A stretch of DNA of 64,000 nt from Lampris incognitus (GCF_029633865.1 NC_079223.1:5723683-5787682), one strand, 5' to 3'; numbered from the stretch's first letter, positions 49,527 to 58,063 are shown. Notes: generated by a model from the sequence alone, not told the origin. Made by a program: numbers and translations.

Positions 49527-49790
49527 GTCTCTCTATAGGAGGGGGTCCAGCAGAGCCGCGGGATAAAACATCACCTTAACACTGTAGGGCTGTGACCGTA
49601 ATGGCGCCCACGACGTTACCGTTTTAATTCCATAGCCTAACGGGGCATTACCGTATTACCCGCCGGCAGCGCACCTCCTTCTGTCTACGGGCAGGAAAAC
49701 AAACGGGAGTCTTACTTGAGCGGAGCAAATGAAGACCGTCTGCAGGACGAGCAGCGCAAGCGGCCCCCCGAGTCCCGGGGTCCAAGCCAT
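26795..49790 (-). CDS. col9a1: Collagen alpha-1(IX), short isoform, complete
   Basis: The product is a FACIT collagen chain that coats type II collagen fibrils in cartilage and vitreous. Thirty-two coding exons with GT-AG borders give 2,043 nt, that is 680 residues plus stop, very close to the human short isoform. The order is: signal peptide MAWTPGLGG...CSAQ (residues 1-25, resembling the alternative MAWTA start in human); COL3 (about 26-160); NC3 with CPNSC (164-168); COL2 (about 170-508); NC2 with QVCMRV and [16 protein letters not shown]1; and NC1 from residue 653 with Cys654 and Cys659. Most exons are 54 nt or multiples of 9, as usual for collagens. There are no internal stops or frameshifts. 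Transcription runs towards col19a1. Confidence 0.95.
27225..27285. repeat. Degenerate telomere-like CCTAA/CCCTAA tract
   Basis: Units such as ctaaccctacacttaaccc and aaccctgaaccctaagtt are clustered in the last col9a1 intron. Similar short tracts occur at 44910-45010 and 6256-6300. All are too short and irregular to be telomere remnants. Confidence 0.55.
27563..27983 (+). mobile_element. tRNA-derived SINE, family A, copy 4
   Basis: The family-A head (gcattcgggtagtgtagtgg) and body are present, antisense to col9a1, in the last intron. Obvious target duplications were not found. Confidence 0.9.
28548..28975 (-). mobile_element. tRNA-derived SINE, family A, copy 5 (minus strand)
   Basis: This is a full family-A copy in reverse orientation. 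The B box reads gattcgaaccgg on the plus strand at about 28911-28922, and the A-rich tail appears as a poly-T/poly-C start at the left. Confidence 0.92.
29890..30234 (+). pseudogene. Short frame with weak PiggyBac-transposase resemblance
   Basis: The frame contains [20 protein letters not shown], reminiscent of the RF-x-E-I-x-R-x-LRFD-x-R motif at the start of the PiggyBac DDE domain, preceded by SFWSEVFL. The rest shows no catalytic aspartates. It may be a transposase crumb inside the hAT-bounded block, or coincidence. Confidence 0.25.
30505..30795 (-). mobile_element. Family-B SINE fragment (minus strand) with (AC)n
   Basis: On the plus strand it begins tgcatccattatccaaaccgc and runs through ctcagggtcgtggcgatgctg, a CA repeat (30626-30652) and gactgtgggaggaaaccc. 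It matches the family-B consensus seen complete at 41293-41657. The tRNA-like head is missing. Confidence 0.85.
31430..32270 (-). other. col9a1 intron without recognised features
   Basis: The intron between exons 29 and 30. Ordinary sequence with no repeat family recognised. Confidence 0.5.
32548..33002 (+). mobile_element. tRNA-derived SINE, family A, copy 6, beside col9a1 exon 28 donor
   Basis: The full family-A body is flanked by aagatgggtatcttg (32533-32547) and aagatgggtgtcttg (33003-33017), a 15-bp target duplication with one mismatch. The A-rich end lies about 48 bp downstream (in the sense of col9a1) of the exon 28 donor at 33050-33045. Confidence 0.92.
33051..40345 (-). CDS. col9a1: col9a1 exons 13-28: COL2 triple helix
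   Basis: Exons are 40345-40292, 40165-40112, 39943-39890, 39792-39739, 39586-39533, 39444-39391, 39197-39144, 37972-37928, 37826-37773, 37667-37614, 37522-37469, 34295-34224, 33697-33662, 33506-33462, 33338-33306 and 33197-33051. All are phase 0. Exons 13-19 are each 54 nt. Exon 27 ends in Gly-Glu and exon 28 starts with Val, so their junction completes a triplet. Exon 28 (49 codons) uses an atcgag acceptor and a gtaggt donor. Gly-X-Y periodicity is unbroken across the junctions. The 13/40292 donor is gttaga, and 16/39739 is gtcagt, slightly off consensus. Confidence 0.93.
33974..34178. repeat. 50-bp minisatellite, four copies
   Basis: Units containing aaaccacacaacttcagtgt start at 33981, 34031, 34081 and 34131 and are nearly identical. 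They sit just left of (downstream of) col9a1 exon 24. Confidence 0.95.
34555..34977. repeat. 38-bp minisatellite, about 11 copies
   Basis: Units gaaatgtgatgactcttcc plus tagagggaccccaacatta repeat head to tail with c/t and g/a variants. The last two units are diverged (gatggcttttcc). Confidence 0.96.
35861..35996. repeat. 26-bp minisatellite, five copies
   Basis: The unit catcagtaagtactggcaga plus ggggtg is repeated with single-base differences. Confidence 0.95.
36076..36111. repeat. (GT)n microsatellite
   Basis: An uninterrupted GT run of about 18 units lies in the exon 23/24 intron of col9a1. Confidence 0.95.
36482..36550. repeat. (CA)n microsatellite, about 34 units
   Basis: A long uninterrupted CA run. 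It is likely to be polymorphic. Confidence 0.97.
36922..37015. repeat. Compound GT / AT microsatellite
   Basis: A GT run (about 36922-36946) is followed by tatctatatata-type sequence and an AT run (about 36988-37014). Confidence 0.93.
37980..38670 (-). other. col9a1 intron without recognised features
   Basis: Part of the intron between exons 19 and 20, AT-rich, nothing recognised before the miniature LTR element. Confidence 0.5.
38677..39097 (-). mobile_element. Miniature LTR retrotransposon (TRIM-like) with tRNA-like LTRs
   Basis: Two direct repeats (38677-38827 and 38945-39097, about 85% alike) begin TGTA and end TACA. The whole is bounded by CATA on both sides (38673-38676 and 39098-39101), a 4-bp target duplication. 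In the minus-strand sense the 5' LTR is followed by TGGTGTCAGAAGTGGGA, like a retrotransposon primer-binding site. The 3' LTR is preceded by the purine tract GAAGGAGGGGGGTAG. The internal part is only 117 bp with no coding capacity. Each LTR contains an A-box-like TAGTCGACTGG and a B-box-like GGTTCGCGTCC about 40 nt apart. Confidence 0.85.
40350..41290 (-). other. col9a1 intron 12 segment without recognised features
   Basis: The left part of the 3.5 kb intron between exons 12 and 13. Short open frames such as 40294-40641 (+) overlap exon 13 antisense and show no domain. Confidence 0.5.
41293..41657 (-). mobile_element. Full-length family-B SINE (minus strand)
   Basis: Read on the minus strand it starts ggcggcacggtggcgcagggg with a tRNA-like head and B box gggttcgagcccc. 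It then runs through tggagtctgcatgttctccc and ctgtccagggtgtctccccac to tggatggatgga. This gives the full structure of the family seen truncated at 10915 and 30505. Confidence 0.9.
42037..43098. mobile_element. Possible DNA-transposon derivative with nested elements
   Basis: The left end ttaggctgtgtttatgcca and the right end ggtctaaacgtagcttag are roughly inverted copies. Nearby internal strings on both sides (atatccaatttgacc, catatccgattcc, aatatccgatttcatg) also mirror each other. Family-B fragments (about 42186-42280 and 42350-42408) and a family-A SINE are nested inside. The boundary assignment is approximate. Confidence 0.45.
42487..42828 (+). mobile_element. 5'-truncated family-A SINE with perfect 17-bp TSD
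   Basis: It lacks the tRNA-like head and starts at tggttgggcatctctacag. AGTGTAAGTGTCACATT occurs at 42470-42486 and 42829-42845 exactly, which marks a young insertion. Confidence 0.93.
43100..43890 (-). other. col9a1 intron 12 segment without recognised features
   Basis: The right part of intron 12 just downstream of exon 12. No repeat family or exon recognised. Confidence 0.5.
43902..49790 (-). CDS. col9a1: col9a1 exons 1-12: signal peptide, COL3, NC3, start of COL2
   Basis: Exons, in order of transcription, are 49790-49716, 49066-49007, 48894-48859, 48754-48692, 47296-47243, 46784-46749, 46341-46318, 46165-46112, 44489-44436, 44261-44229, 44134-44078 and 43955-43902. All are phase 0. Exon 2 begins TPGPAGPPG and contains VPGIDGI. 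Exon 7 is only 24 nt and encodes GVGPDGPP, giving the conserved imperfection in COL3. Exon 10 ends NTEL and exon 11 starts CPNSCPPG, which is the NC3 hinge with its two cysteines. Exon 12 ([18 protein letters not shown]) opens COL2 and matches the family closely. Confidence 0.94.
44602..45486. mobile_element. Non-autonomous DNA transposon with 22-bp inverted ends
   Basis: The left end ttaaagcgactgtagacaac and the right end, reverse-complemented, ttaaagcggaagtagacaac, agree except for three internal bases. The 885-bp interior contains a CCTAA-rich tract (44910-45010) and no transposase. It lies in the col9a1 intron between exons 8 and 9. Confidence 0.75.
45490..46105 (-). other. col9a1 intron without recognised features
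   Basis: The remainder of the exon 8/9 intron, AT-rich, nothing recognised. Confidence 0.5.
47300..48690 (-). other. col9a1 intron 4 without recognised features
   Basis: The 1.4 kb intron between exons 4 and 5. A short inverted-looking pair of gacaggcaggcaga / ctgcctgtctgcctg strings is present near 47703-47765. Otherwise nothing was seen. Confidence 0.5.
49380..49527. repeat. Compound microsatellite (CA/TA, then CT, then TA)
   Basis: Runs of acacac/tacata, a CT run (49461-49504) and a TA run (49505-49526) adjoin. They lie within the first intron of the short-isoform col9a1. Confidence 0.95.
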
Positions 49791-50045
49791 GGTCTCTCCC
49801 CGGCGGAGGGAAAGGCAGACGCGGTCCTTTCGCTGGGTTCGGCTGGGCTGGCAGAACAACCCCGGAGAGCGCACCTCGGCTGTGTGGGAGCGTCCGGGGG
49901 TCGCACAGCCATTAGAGGCGTATGTATATTCATGCCGGGCATGGCTAGGGCAAGCGATTGGAGGGACTCCGCAGGGACACCGACGGGGAGGAGTCACCAG
50001 CCGAGCGGAGACTAATGGAGACCAGCGGCGGGTCTTTTAACGGGT
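49791..50045 (-). promoter_or_regulatory. col9a1: Short-isoform col9a1 5' UTR and probable promoter
   Basis: GC-rich sequence directly upstream of the MAWTP start. On the minus strand there are AT-rich core-promoter candidates gaatatacatac (about 49933-49922) and ttaaaag (about 50040). The transcription start is not fixed by sequence. The boundary with the minisatellite at about 50085 limits the compact promoter to about 300 bp. Confidence 0.5.
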
Positions 50046-50084
50046 AGGCATCGACCGAAAAATCAGGACTGGATTCGGTTTCTC

Positions 50085-52917
50085 CTCGATGTCCTGCCTG
50101 TCTGGGAGGCCATTACAGGTTTCTCCTCGATGTCCTGTCTGGGAGGCCATTACAGGTTTCTCCTCAATGTCCTGCCTGTCTGGGAGGCCATTACAGGTTT
50201 CTCCTCGATGTCCTGCCTGGGAGGCCATTACAGGTTTCTCCTCAATGTCCTGCCTGCCTGGGAGGAGGCCATTACAGGTTTCTCCTCGATGTCCTGCATG
50301 GGAAGCCATTACAGGTTTCTCCTCGATGTCCTGCCTGCCTGGGAGGCCATTACAGGTTTCTCCTCTATGTCCTGCCTGGGAGGCCATTACAGGTTTCTCC
50401 TCAATGCCCTGACTGGGAGGCCATTACAGGTTTCTCCTCTATGTCCTGCCTGTCTGGGAGGCCATTACAGGTTTCTCCTCGATGTCCTTCCTGCCTGGGA
50501 GGCCATTACAGGTTTCTCCTCGATGTCCTGCCTGTCTGGGAGGCCATTACAGGTTTCTCCTCGATGTCCTTCCTGGGAGGCCATTACAGGTTTCTCCTCA
50601 ATGTCCTGCCTGTCTGGGAGGCCATTACAGGTTTCTCCTCAATGTCCTGCCTGCCTGGGAGGCCATTACAGGTTTCTCCTCGATGTCCTGCCTGGGAGGC
50701 CATTACAGGTTTCTCCTCAATGTCCTGCCTGGGAGGCCATTACAGGTTTCTCCTCGATGTCCTGCATGGGAAGCCATTACAGGTTTCTCCTCGATGTCCT
50801 GCCTGCCTGGGAGGCCATTACAGGTTTCTCCTCTATGTCCTGCCTGGGAGGCCATTACAGGTTTCTCCTCAATGCCCTGACTGGGAGGCCATTACAGGTT
50901 TCTCCTCTATGTCCTGCCTGTCTGGGAGGCCATTACAGGTTTCTCCTCGATGTCCTTCCTGCCTGGGAGGCCATTACAGGTTTCTCCTCGATGTCCTGCC
51001 TGTCTGGGAGGCCATTACAGGTTTCTCCTCGATGTCCTTCCTGGGAGGCCATTACAGGTTTCTCCTCAATGTCCTGCCTGTCTGGGAGGCCATTACAGGT
51101 TTCTCCTCAATGTCCTGCCTGCCTGGGAGGCCATTACAGGTTTCTCCTCGATGTCCTGCCTGGGAGGCCATTACAGGTTTCTCCTCAATGTCCTGCCTGG
51201 GAGGCCATTACAGGTTTCTCCTCGATGTCCTGCCTGGGAGGCCATTACAGGTTTCTCCTCGATGTCCTGCCCGGGAGGCCGTTACAGGTTTCTCCTCAAT
51301 GTCCTGCCCGGGAGGCCATTACAGGTTTCTCCTCAATGTCCTGCCTGCCTGGGAGGCCATTACAGGTTTCTCCTCAATGTCCTGCCTGCCTGGGAGGCCA
51401 TTACAGGTTTCTCCTCGATGTCCTGCCTGGGAGGCCATTACAGGTTTCTCCTCTATGTCCTGCCTGGGAGGCCATTACAGGTTTCTCCTCGATGTCCTGC
51501 CCGGGAGGCCGTTACAGGTTTCTCCTCGATGTCCTTCCTGTCTGGGAGGCCATTACAGGTTTCTCCTCTATGTCCTGCCTGGGAGGCCATTACAGGTTTC
51601 TCCTCGATGTCCTGCCTGGGAGGCCATTACAGGTTTCTCCTCGATGTCCTGCCCGGGAGGCCGTTACAGGTTTCTCCTCAATGTCCTGCCCGGGAGGCCA
51701 TTACAGGTTTCTCCTCAATGTCCTGCCTGCCTGGGAGGCCATTACAGGTTTCTCCTCAATGTCCTGCCTGGGAGGCCATTACAGGTTTCTCCTCGATGTC
51801 CTGCCTGGGAGGCCATTACAGGTTTCTCCTCGATGTCCTGCCCGGGAGGCCGTTACAGGTTTCTCCTCGATGTCCTTCCTGTCTGGGAGGCCATTACAGG
51901 TTTCTCCTCTATGTCCTGCCTGGGAGGCCATTACAGGTTTCTCCTCGATGTCCTGCCTGTCTGGGAGGCCATTACAGGTTTCTCCTCGATGTCCTGCCTG
52001 TCTGGGAGGCCATTACAGGTTTCTCCTCAATGTCCTGCCTGCCTGGGAGGCCATTACAGGTTTCTCCACAATGTCCTGCCTGCCTTGGAGGCCATTACAG
52101 GTTTCTCCTCTATGTCCTGCCTGCCTGGGAGGCCATTACAGGTTTCTCCTCAATGTCCTGCCTGCCTTGGAGGCCATTACAGGTTTCTCCTCAATGTCCT
52201 GCCTGCCTTGGAGGCCATTACAGGTTTCTCCTCGATGTCCTGCCTGTCTGGGAGGCCATTACAGGTTTCTCCTCGATGTCCTTCCTGTCTGGGAGGCCAT
52301 TACAGGTTTCTCCTCAATGTCTTGCCTGGGAGGCCATTACAGGTTTCTCCTCGATGTCCTTCCTGTCTGGGAGGCCATTACAGGTTTCTCCTCGATGTCC
52401 TGCCTGGGAGGCCGTTACAGGTTTCTCCTCTATGTCCTGCCTGCCCGGGAGGCCATTACAGGTTTCTCCTCAATGTCCTGCCTGCCTTGGAGACCATTAC
52501 AGGTTTCTCCTCAATGTCCTGCCTGCCCGGGAGGCCACTACAGGTTTCTCCTCTATGTCCTGCCTGCCTGGGAGGCCATTACAGGTTTCTCCACAATGTC
52601 CTGCCTGCCTTGGAGGCCATTACAGGTTTCTCCTCTATGTCCTGCCTGCCTGGGAGGCCATTACAGGTTTCTCCTCAATGTCCTGCCTGCCTTGGAGGCC
52701 ATTACAGGTTTCTCCTCAATGTCCTGCCTGCCTTGGAGGCCATTACAGGTTTCTCCTCAATGTCCTGCCCGGGAGGCCATTACAGGTTTCTCCTCGATGT
52801 CCTTCCTGCCTGGCCTGAGGCCATTACAGGTTTCTCCTCGATGTCCTGCCTGGGAGGCCATTACAGGTTTCTCCTCGATGTCCTGCCTGGGAGGCCATTA
52901 CCGGTTTCTCCTCGATG
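50085..52917. repeat. 37/41/45-bp minisatellite, about 70 copies
   Basis: The core gggaggccattacaggtttc plus tcctcgatgtcctgcctg is repeated, with zero, one or two extra tctg/cctg units setting the length. Variants include ctcaatg, ctctatg, ccttgg and ccgttacag. A 468-bp block is duplicated (for example 50482 and 50950). Because the unit is rarely a multiple of three and lacks plus-strand stops, all three forward frames stay open. Confidence 0.97.
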
Positions 52918-53099
52918 CCGCGTCCCATCATCGATGGTGGTTCAAACTGGAAGGAAAAAGATTGAAACGCCGTTTAAAAAAACAAACAAACAATCACCAG
53001 TGTTTGACAAGTAAGACAAGTACAAAATATGCATAGCCCGCTTTTTTTACTTAAAGTTAAAGAATCCAAACAGGCTTCATTAGCATCCCTTGTTGAATC

Positions 53100-53320
53100 G
53101 ATTTTAGCATTAGCCTAGCATTAGCCTCCCTTATTGAATCGATCGGCCCTTTTAGCATTAGCCTAGCATTAGCCTCCCTTGTTGAATCGATCGGCCCTTT
53201 TAGCATTAGCCTAGCATTAGCCTCCCTTATTGAATCGATCGGCCCTTTTAGCATTAGCCTAGCATTAGCCTCCCTTATTGAATCGATCGGCCCTTTTAGC
53301 ATTAGCCTAGCATTAGCCCG
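53100..53320. repeat. 48-bp minisatellite, about five copies
   Basis: Units built from ttagcattagcctagcatta and gcctcccttattgaatcgatcggcc are tandemly repeated. They translate on the minus strand as a 16-residue repeat that is not taken as coding. Confidence 0.95.
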
Positions 53321-53329
53321 TTTTTATTC

Positions 53330-53715
53330 GTCGTTCACTCGGAAGAATAAGAAAGTTGCCCTTTGTGCCGCGTTATCCACTCGAGTACTCTAGCAACTCT
53401 CGTAAAAAGTAGCGAGAACTGTGTGGCCCGATGTAACGGAGTAGAAGTACACACATTACATGGCGGTGACGTTACGTCCGCCCTGCCAACCTAAACAATC
53501 AACACCAGTAAGTAGTCCCTTCCGCCTGCGCACGCATACTTTTTTTTTGGCGCGTGTTTGCGTGCGTGCCGAAAGTACACGCTGAAGAACAAGACGCCGC
53601 ACAATATACACTGTAAAAAATACTTATTTACGGAAAACTGAAATAAAAAACAACACCCCCAGTCGTTGGGGTTCAAGACCGCTCACCATGTTAGTAGTGT
53701 AAACTACTAATAAGA
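53330..53715. other. Segment without recognised features
   Basis: CpG-containing sequence upstream of the short col9a1 promoter region, with no gene or repeat recognised. Confidence 0.45.
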
Positions 53716-53717
53716 CA

Positions 53718-53825
53718 CGTTAGCCCCGAGCTAACGGGTCCGACCCTTTAGCCGAGCGGTTAGTGACGTCGCCTTGCGGTGCGGTACCCCCCCGTATCGA
53801 ATCCCGCACCGGGCAAGAAAATAGT
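53718..53825 (+). mobile_element. tRNA-like sequence related to the miniature LTR element
   Basis: gctaacgggtccgaccctttagccgagcgg matches the LTR of the 38677-39097 element in reverse-complement orientation. It has an A-box-like TAGCCGAGCGG and a B-box-like TATCGAATCCCG. A functional tRNA is unlikely, because acceptor-stem pairing is not evident. Confidence 0.55.
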
Positions 53826-53934
53826 CAGGTGCAGTGGGCTTGCATGGGCTAAACACAAAAAGTCAGTCTGAAGCTCAAAACAAGCTAAAAAGTTTTATGG
53901 AGGCCTAAAATCACCCAAGCATTTTTTTTATAAA

Positions 53935-54400
53935 TGTATTTCTAGTTGTTCCCCTTATCCCACCCGAGTAACCCAGTGGCATATGGCCGGAACTCTTGTC
54001 CAATAACTCCCCTGGCTCACGTTTCCGCAGGAAGGAGATAGGCGTAACACCAGCTCCCTTCAGACTCGTGTGGGTTGGGCTGCCCTCCCTAGTTTCCACG
54101 CTGCAGCCTCCTCGCATGGACTGCGTCACCTTCAGGCCGCGAAGGAGGCGTAGGGGGAATGCTTTCGGTTGCTTGGCTGCAGGCGCCCGGATGAGCCAGA
54201 GGGGTCGCCGGAGAACGACGAGTCCCCGAACACTACACCGATCTACACCCACTATCCCTCGGGTAAGGGTGGCGTAATGAATGCCTGACCCCGTCACGGT
54301 TCCGGCGAGTCTGGGATTCGAACCTCCCAGCCACGTGACGAGCGGACTGCCGGACCGGCGGGTTACTCCGCTCGGCCACCAGAGCGGCCTGGCGTTCATT
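53935..54400 (-). mobile_element. tRNA-derived SINE (family C, minus strand)
   Basis: Read on the minus strand it begins gccgctctggtggccgagcgg and has the B box aggttcgaatcccag, a clear tRNA Leu/Ser-like head. It continues for about 350 bp of GC-rich body (cgttctccggcgacccctct) and ends near gtgggataaggggaacaac. Open frames inside are not genes. Confidence 0.7.
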
Positions 54401-54745
54401 TTAAAGGCGGCTCTTTTGCGTCTTTTGGACTATCAACTCCACGTGTCTGTGAATGTTCTCCTTCATCCAGGTCGTCATGGTTCTCCAAAGGAGGTGAATC
54501 AGGTGCAACTGGACTTGGTATATATCCGTGAAGACCTTCCGCCTCTCATCCAAGAGGCTTCCTCAGTTCTGCCTTTCTGACTAGACCAAGCTGGTCTGAC
54601 TGGCTGCTGATGAGACTCAGCATTTATCCTCTAGGGGTCGTTGTCACAGCTATAGATGTCCATGGCTCTTTGTGCTCCGATGTCCAGCTGATTTGCATTT
54701 GTTTAGCAGCGACGGTGGTTGGGGGTGTTAGTTTGGACTTCATTA

Positions 54746-55195
54746 TTAGTGAGCGACTGTTGTTCTTGGAGGCTTCTTGAGTCTCCTGGGTAGACATGAA
54801 AGGACGGCATTGTAAGTGGGAGACAGGTGGTGTCGCAGACCTCCTCCTCTGTTGAGGGATGGTTTTTCCAGTTTCTCATAGATGGCTTCCTTCACCCCTC
54901 TTTCAAACCATCTATCTTCTCTGTCCAAAATGTGTACGTTGCTGTCCTGGAAGGAGTGAGTCTTCTCCTTTAGGTGTAGATAGACTGCTGAGTCTTGTCC
55001 TGAGGAGTCTGGTCTTCTGTGTTGGGCCATCCGTTTGTGTAGTGGCTGTTTGGTTTCTCCTATGTATAGGTCAGTGCAGTCCTCATTGCGTTGTACAGCA
55101 CACACCAGATTGCTTTTCCGGGTCACACGCCCGGGGTCAGACTCATACACCAGATTGCTTTTCCGGGTCACACGCCCGGGGTCAACTCCTAGTCG
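54746..55195 (-). pseudogene. GIY-YIG endonuclease domain fragment of a retroelement
   Basis: The minus-strand frame contains CTDLYIGETKQPLHKRMAQH, HLKEKTHSFQDSNVHILDRE, RWFERGVKEAIYEK and a GGGLRHHLSPTYNAVL end. This is the GIY-YIG-type domain (YIGET core, later Arg and Glu) found at the C-terminus of Penelope-like retroelements and related fish sequences. Upstream parts (reverse transcriptase) are absent. A 45-bp internal duplication encodes DPGRVTRKSNLV twice (55102-55184). Confidence 0.75.
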
Positions 55196-55255
55196 CGTAT
55201 CGTGGTCTCGAAATGCGGAGTGACTACGCAGAACGCGTGGAGGTCGGCAGATGTG

Positions 55256-55461
55256 CGGACGTAACTCGATGTGTACAACTTGAGACTTGTCCCCCGTGTG
55301 CTGGTAGGCGCGTATGGACAGTTGTGTGCACGTGGTTGACAAGTATCCATGGTAAATCCTGCACGCATCGCCAAAAATGTGCCATTGTCAAACAGGAAAC
55401 AAACAGGAAACTGGTATGACCGCTGCGCTAGAAACCGGAAATCGGTGGACTACGGTTATGC
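55256..55461 (+). mobile_element. Diverged third copy of the 14.2-14.7 kb foldback arm
   Basis: It shares gtacaacttgagacttgtc, atccatggtaaatcctgca and aaacaggaaactggtatgac with the right arm at 14471-14692. Here it is single, not inverted, and joins the GIY-YIG fragment, suggesting both belong to one element family. Confidence 0.8.
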
Positions 55462-55464
55462 ACA

Positions 55465-56430
55465 GAGTCGTATCCATTTGTGCACGCGGCACGCCGGATA
55501 GTCATGTGACCGTAGACCGCACGCGACGCGTTTCACTGTCTAAACAGAGACTGATTGGCCAGCTCTTAATTATGGACGCAGACTGCGTACAAACAGACGC
55601 TCGCACGCGCGCGTTTTAACACGTAATTAAATCGCAGCCTTTTGAGGTTATGTGATTGCACAGGCTGACGTGGCGATTGCTATTAGATTCATCGTGCAGC
55701 ACTATGTTTTATGAATTATAAATATGAGGCGAATAATCCGATTTTAACTGAAAAAAACGGGGATCGGTGCATCCGTTAGGGATAGGGTGAGAATATCAAG
55801 GCAGGTCACAAAATCTGATGGGTCATCGAATATGGTGTAACACCGGCTTAACGGCGGGGCAACGATGCACCCCCATTCTGTGCTTGTACCCTTCCAGAAC
55901 TGCGAGGCAGAATAACGGCACGACAGTCCTGCCTCCAACCAGCAGGAGCTAGTTAGAAAACACTATTACTGGGCGCCCCAATGAGCAACGAACTAACAAA
56001 GTCTGAATATTTAATCCCTCAAAAACATACAGTTGCCCCATTCAGGTGACGTGCACAAATGCAAAGTTACTGTGAAAATCAGGGTCATGTTTCTTGGCCA
56101 TGTAGGTTTGCACACACATGGAATGTGACTCCGGTGTCATGGCTGTGTCAGTGTACTTAACATAGACTAACAACACAACAATCTTCACATATATACACAA
56201 GGACTGACTTATACAAGCGAAATAAGAGGCAGTAAAGTGCAGTGGTGCAGAGAATATATATCAGAGATGCTGAAATAGATGTTAGCAGGTTACTTGCATA
56301 CATGCCCGAGGTAGGTGTACGTAACAGAGCGTACCAGTATATGTACAATGTACAGTACAGTATATACAACACGTACAGTACAGTATATATACAACATGTA
56401 CAGTACAGTAGATACAACATGGTTGGATTT
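55465..56430. other. Segment without recognised features
   Basis: Mixed sequence between retroelement fragments. A short gtacagtacagtatatacaac repeat lies at about 56345-56415. No gene was recognised. Confidence 0.45.
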
Positions 56431-56435
56431 ATTGA

Positions 56436-56850
56436 CAGTGTTAAGTGTTGATTTGAATGACGGCCCGCAGAAAGAAACTGTGTTTATATGTGGTTGTTTT
56501 GGGGTACAGTGCTCTGTAGCGCCTACCGGAGGGGAGCAGTTGGAACAGGTTGTGACCAGGGTGTGATGGGTCTGCAGTGACGTTGCCTGCCCGTTTCCTG
56601 AGTCTGGAGGTGTGTAGAGGTCCTGAATGGAGGGCAGGTTGGCGCCAGTGATTTTCTCTGCAGACCTAACTGTCCTGTTTGGTGGCCGAACCGAACCAGA
56701 CTGGATTATTGCAGTGTGGAACTGAATCAGCAGTTCCTGAGGCCGGCTGAACTTCCTGAGCTGGCGGAGAAAGTACATCCTCTGCTGGGCCTTTTTGATG
56801 ATTGTCTATGTTGGACGCCCACCTTAGGTCCTGTAGGTTTTCGCCGCGGA
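56436..56850 (-). pseudogene. Non-LTR retrotransposon reverse-transcriptase C-terminal fragment
   Basis: Minus-strand frames give KAQQRMYFLRQLRKFSRPQE, LIQFHTAIIQSGSV, RTVRSAEKITGANLPSIQDL and LFQLLPSGRRYR-like material across a frameshift. This is the conserved tail after the reverse transcriptase domain of fish LINEs. The element is 5'-truncated and shifted between frames. Confidence 0.75.
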
Positions 56851-57129
56851 GACATGGGATGAAAACCTGCTGATGTCTGGGCTCCACTATTACTGCATGT
56901 CTTCACACTGACGTGGTAACTTGCATCTAATGAAGTTACTCACTACTTGAGTAGTGTTTTAATGAGATTCTTTTTTTACTCTTACTCAATGGAGTACTTT
57001 TACTGATGCTTGAGTAAACATTATTATAAAGTAACTATATTTTTACTTGAGTATCGGTTTTGTGTACTCTACCCACCACCGGTTATCAATAGATTTACAC
57101 AGGTCTAGTTTCAGTTCAAAACAGGCGCG

Positions 57130-57684
57130 TTTGTTCACGGTCCAGATATAGCCTATATAGACCTACTAGATATAGACCTACTAGATATAGACCTACTAGA
57201 TATAGCCTATTAGATATAGACCTACTAGATATAGCCTACTAGATATAGACCTACTAGATATAAACCTACTAGATATAGCCTATTAGATATAGCCTACTAG
57301 ATATAGATCTACTAGATATAAACCTACTAGATATAGCCTACTAGATATAGCCTGCTAGATATAGTCTACTAGATATAGATCTACTAGATATAGACCTACT
57401 AGATATAGATCTACTAGATATAGACCTACTAGATATAGATGTACTAGATATAGACCTACTAGATATAGCCTACTAGATATAGCCTACTAGATATAGACCT
57501 ACTAGATATAGACCTACTAGATATGACCTACTAGGTATGGCCTACTAGATATAGACCTACTAGATATAGACCTACTAGATATAGCCTACTAGATATAGAC
57601 CTACTAGATATAGCCTACTAGATATAGCCTGCTAGATATAGTCTACTAGATATAGATCTACTAGATATAGACCTACTAGATATA
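57130..57684. repeat. AT-rich 14-16-bp satellite, left part
   Basis: Units such as agacctactagatat, agcctactagatat and agatctactagatat repeat head to tail. The array is split by the Tc1 foldback and continues at 58881. Confidence 0.97.
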
Positions 57685-58063
57685 CACTACCGTTCAAAAG
57701 TTTGGGATCACCCAAACAATTTTGTGTTTTCCATGAAAAGTCACACTTATTCACCACCATATGTTGTGAAATGAATAGAAAATAGAGTCAAGACATTGAC
57801 AAGGTTAGAAATAATGATTTGTATTTGAAATAAGATTTTTTTTACATCAAACTTTGCTTTCGTCAAAGAATCCTCCATTTGCAGCAATTACAGCATTGCA
57901 GACCTTTGGCATTCTAGCTGTTAATTTGTTGAGGTAATCTGGAGAAATTGCACCCCACGCTTCCAGAAGCAGCTCCCACAAGTTGGATTGGTTGGATGGG
58001 CACTTCTTTGAGCAGATTGAGTTTCTGGAGCATCACATTTGTGGGGTCAATTAAACGCTCAAA

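Noticed and set aside
50130..53036. Overlapping long open frames in the 2.8 kb minisatellite as protein genes
   Set aside because: All three forward frames are open at once because the unit has no stop and is not a multiple of three; there is no start context, splice structure or domain.
53742..53812. A functional tRNA gene
   Set aside because: A- and B-box-like motifs are present but acceptor-stem pairing and anticodon stem are not convincing; the same sequence recurs in the miniature LTR element.
55744..55938. Minus-strand frame with several cysteines and tryptophans as a zinc-finger transposase
   Set aside because: Cysteine spacing fits no known finger and the frame is only 64 codons.
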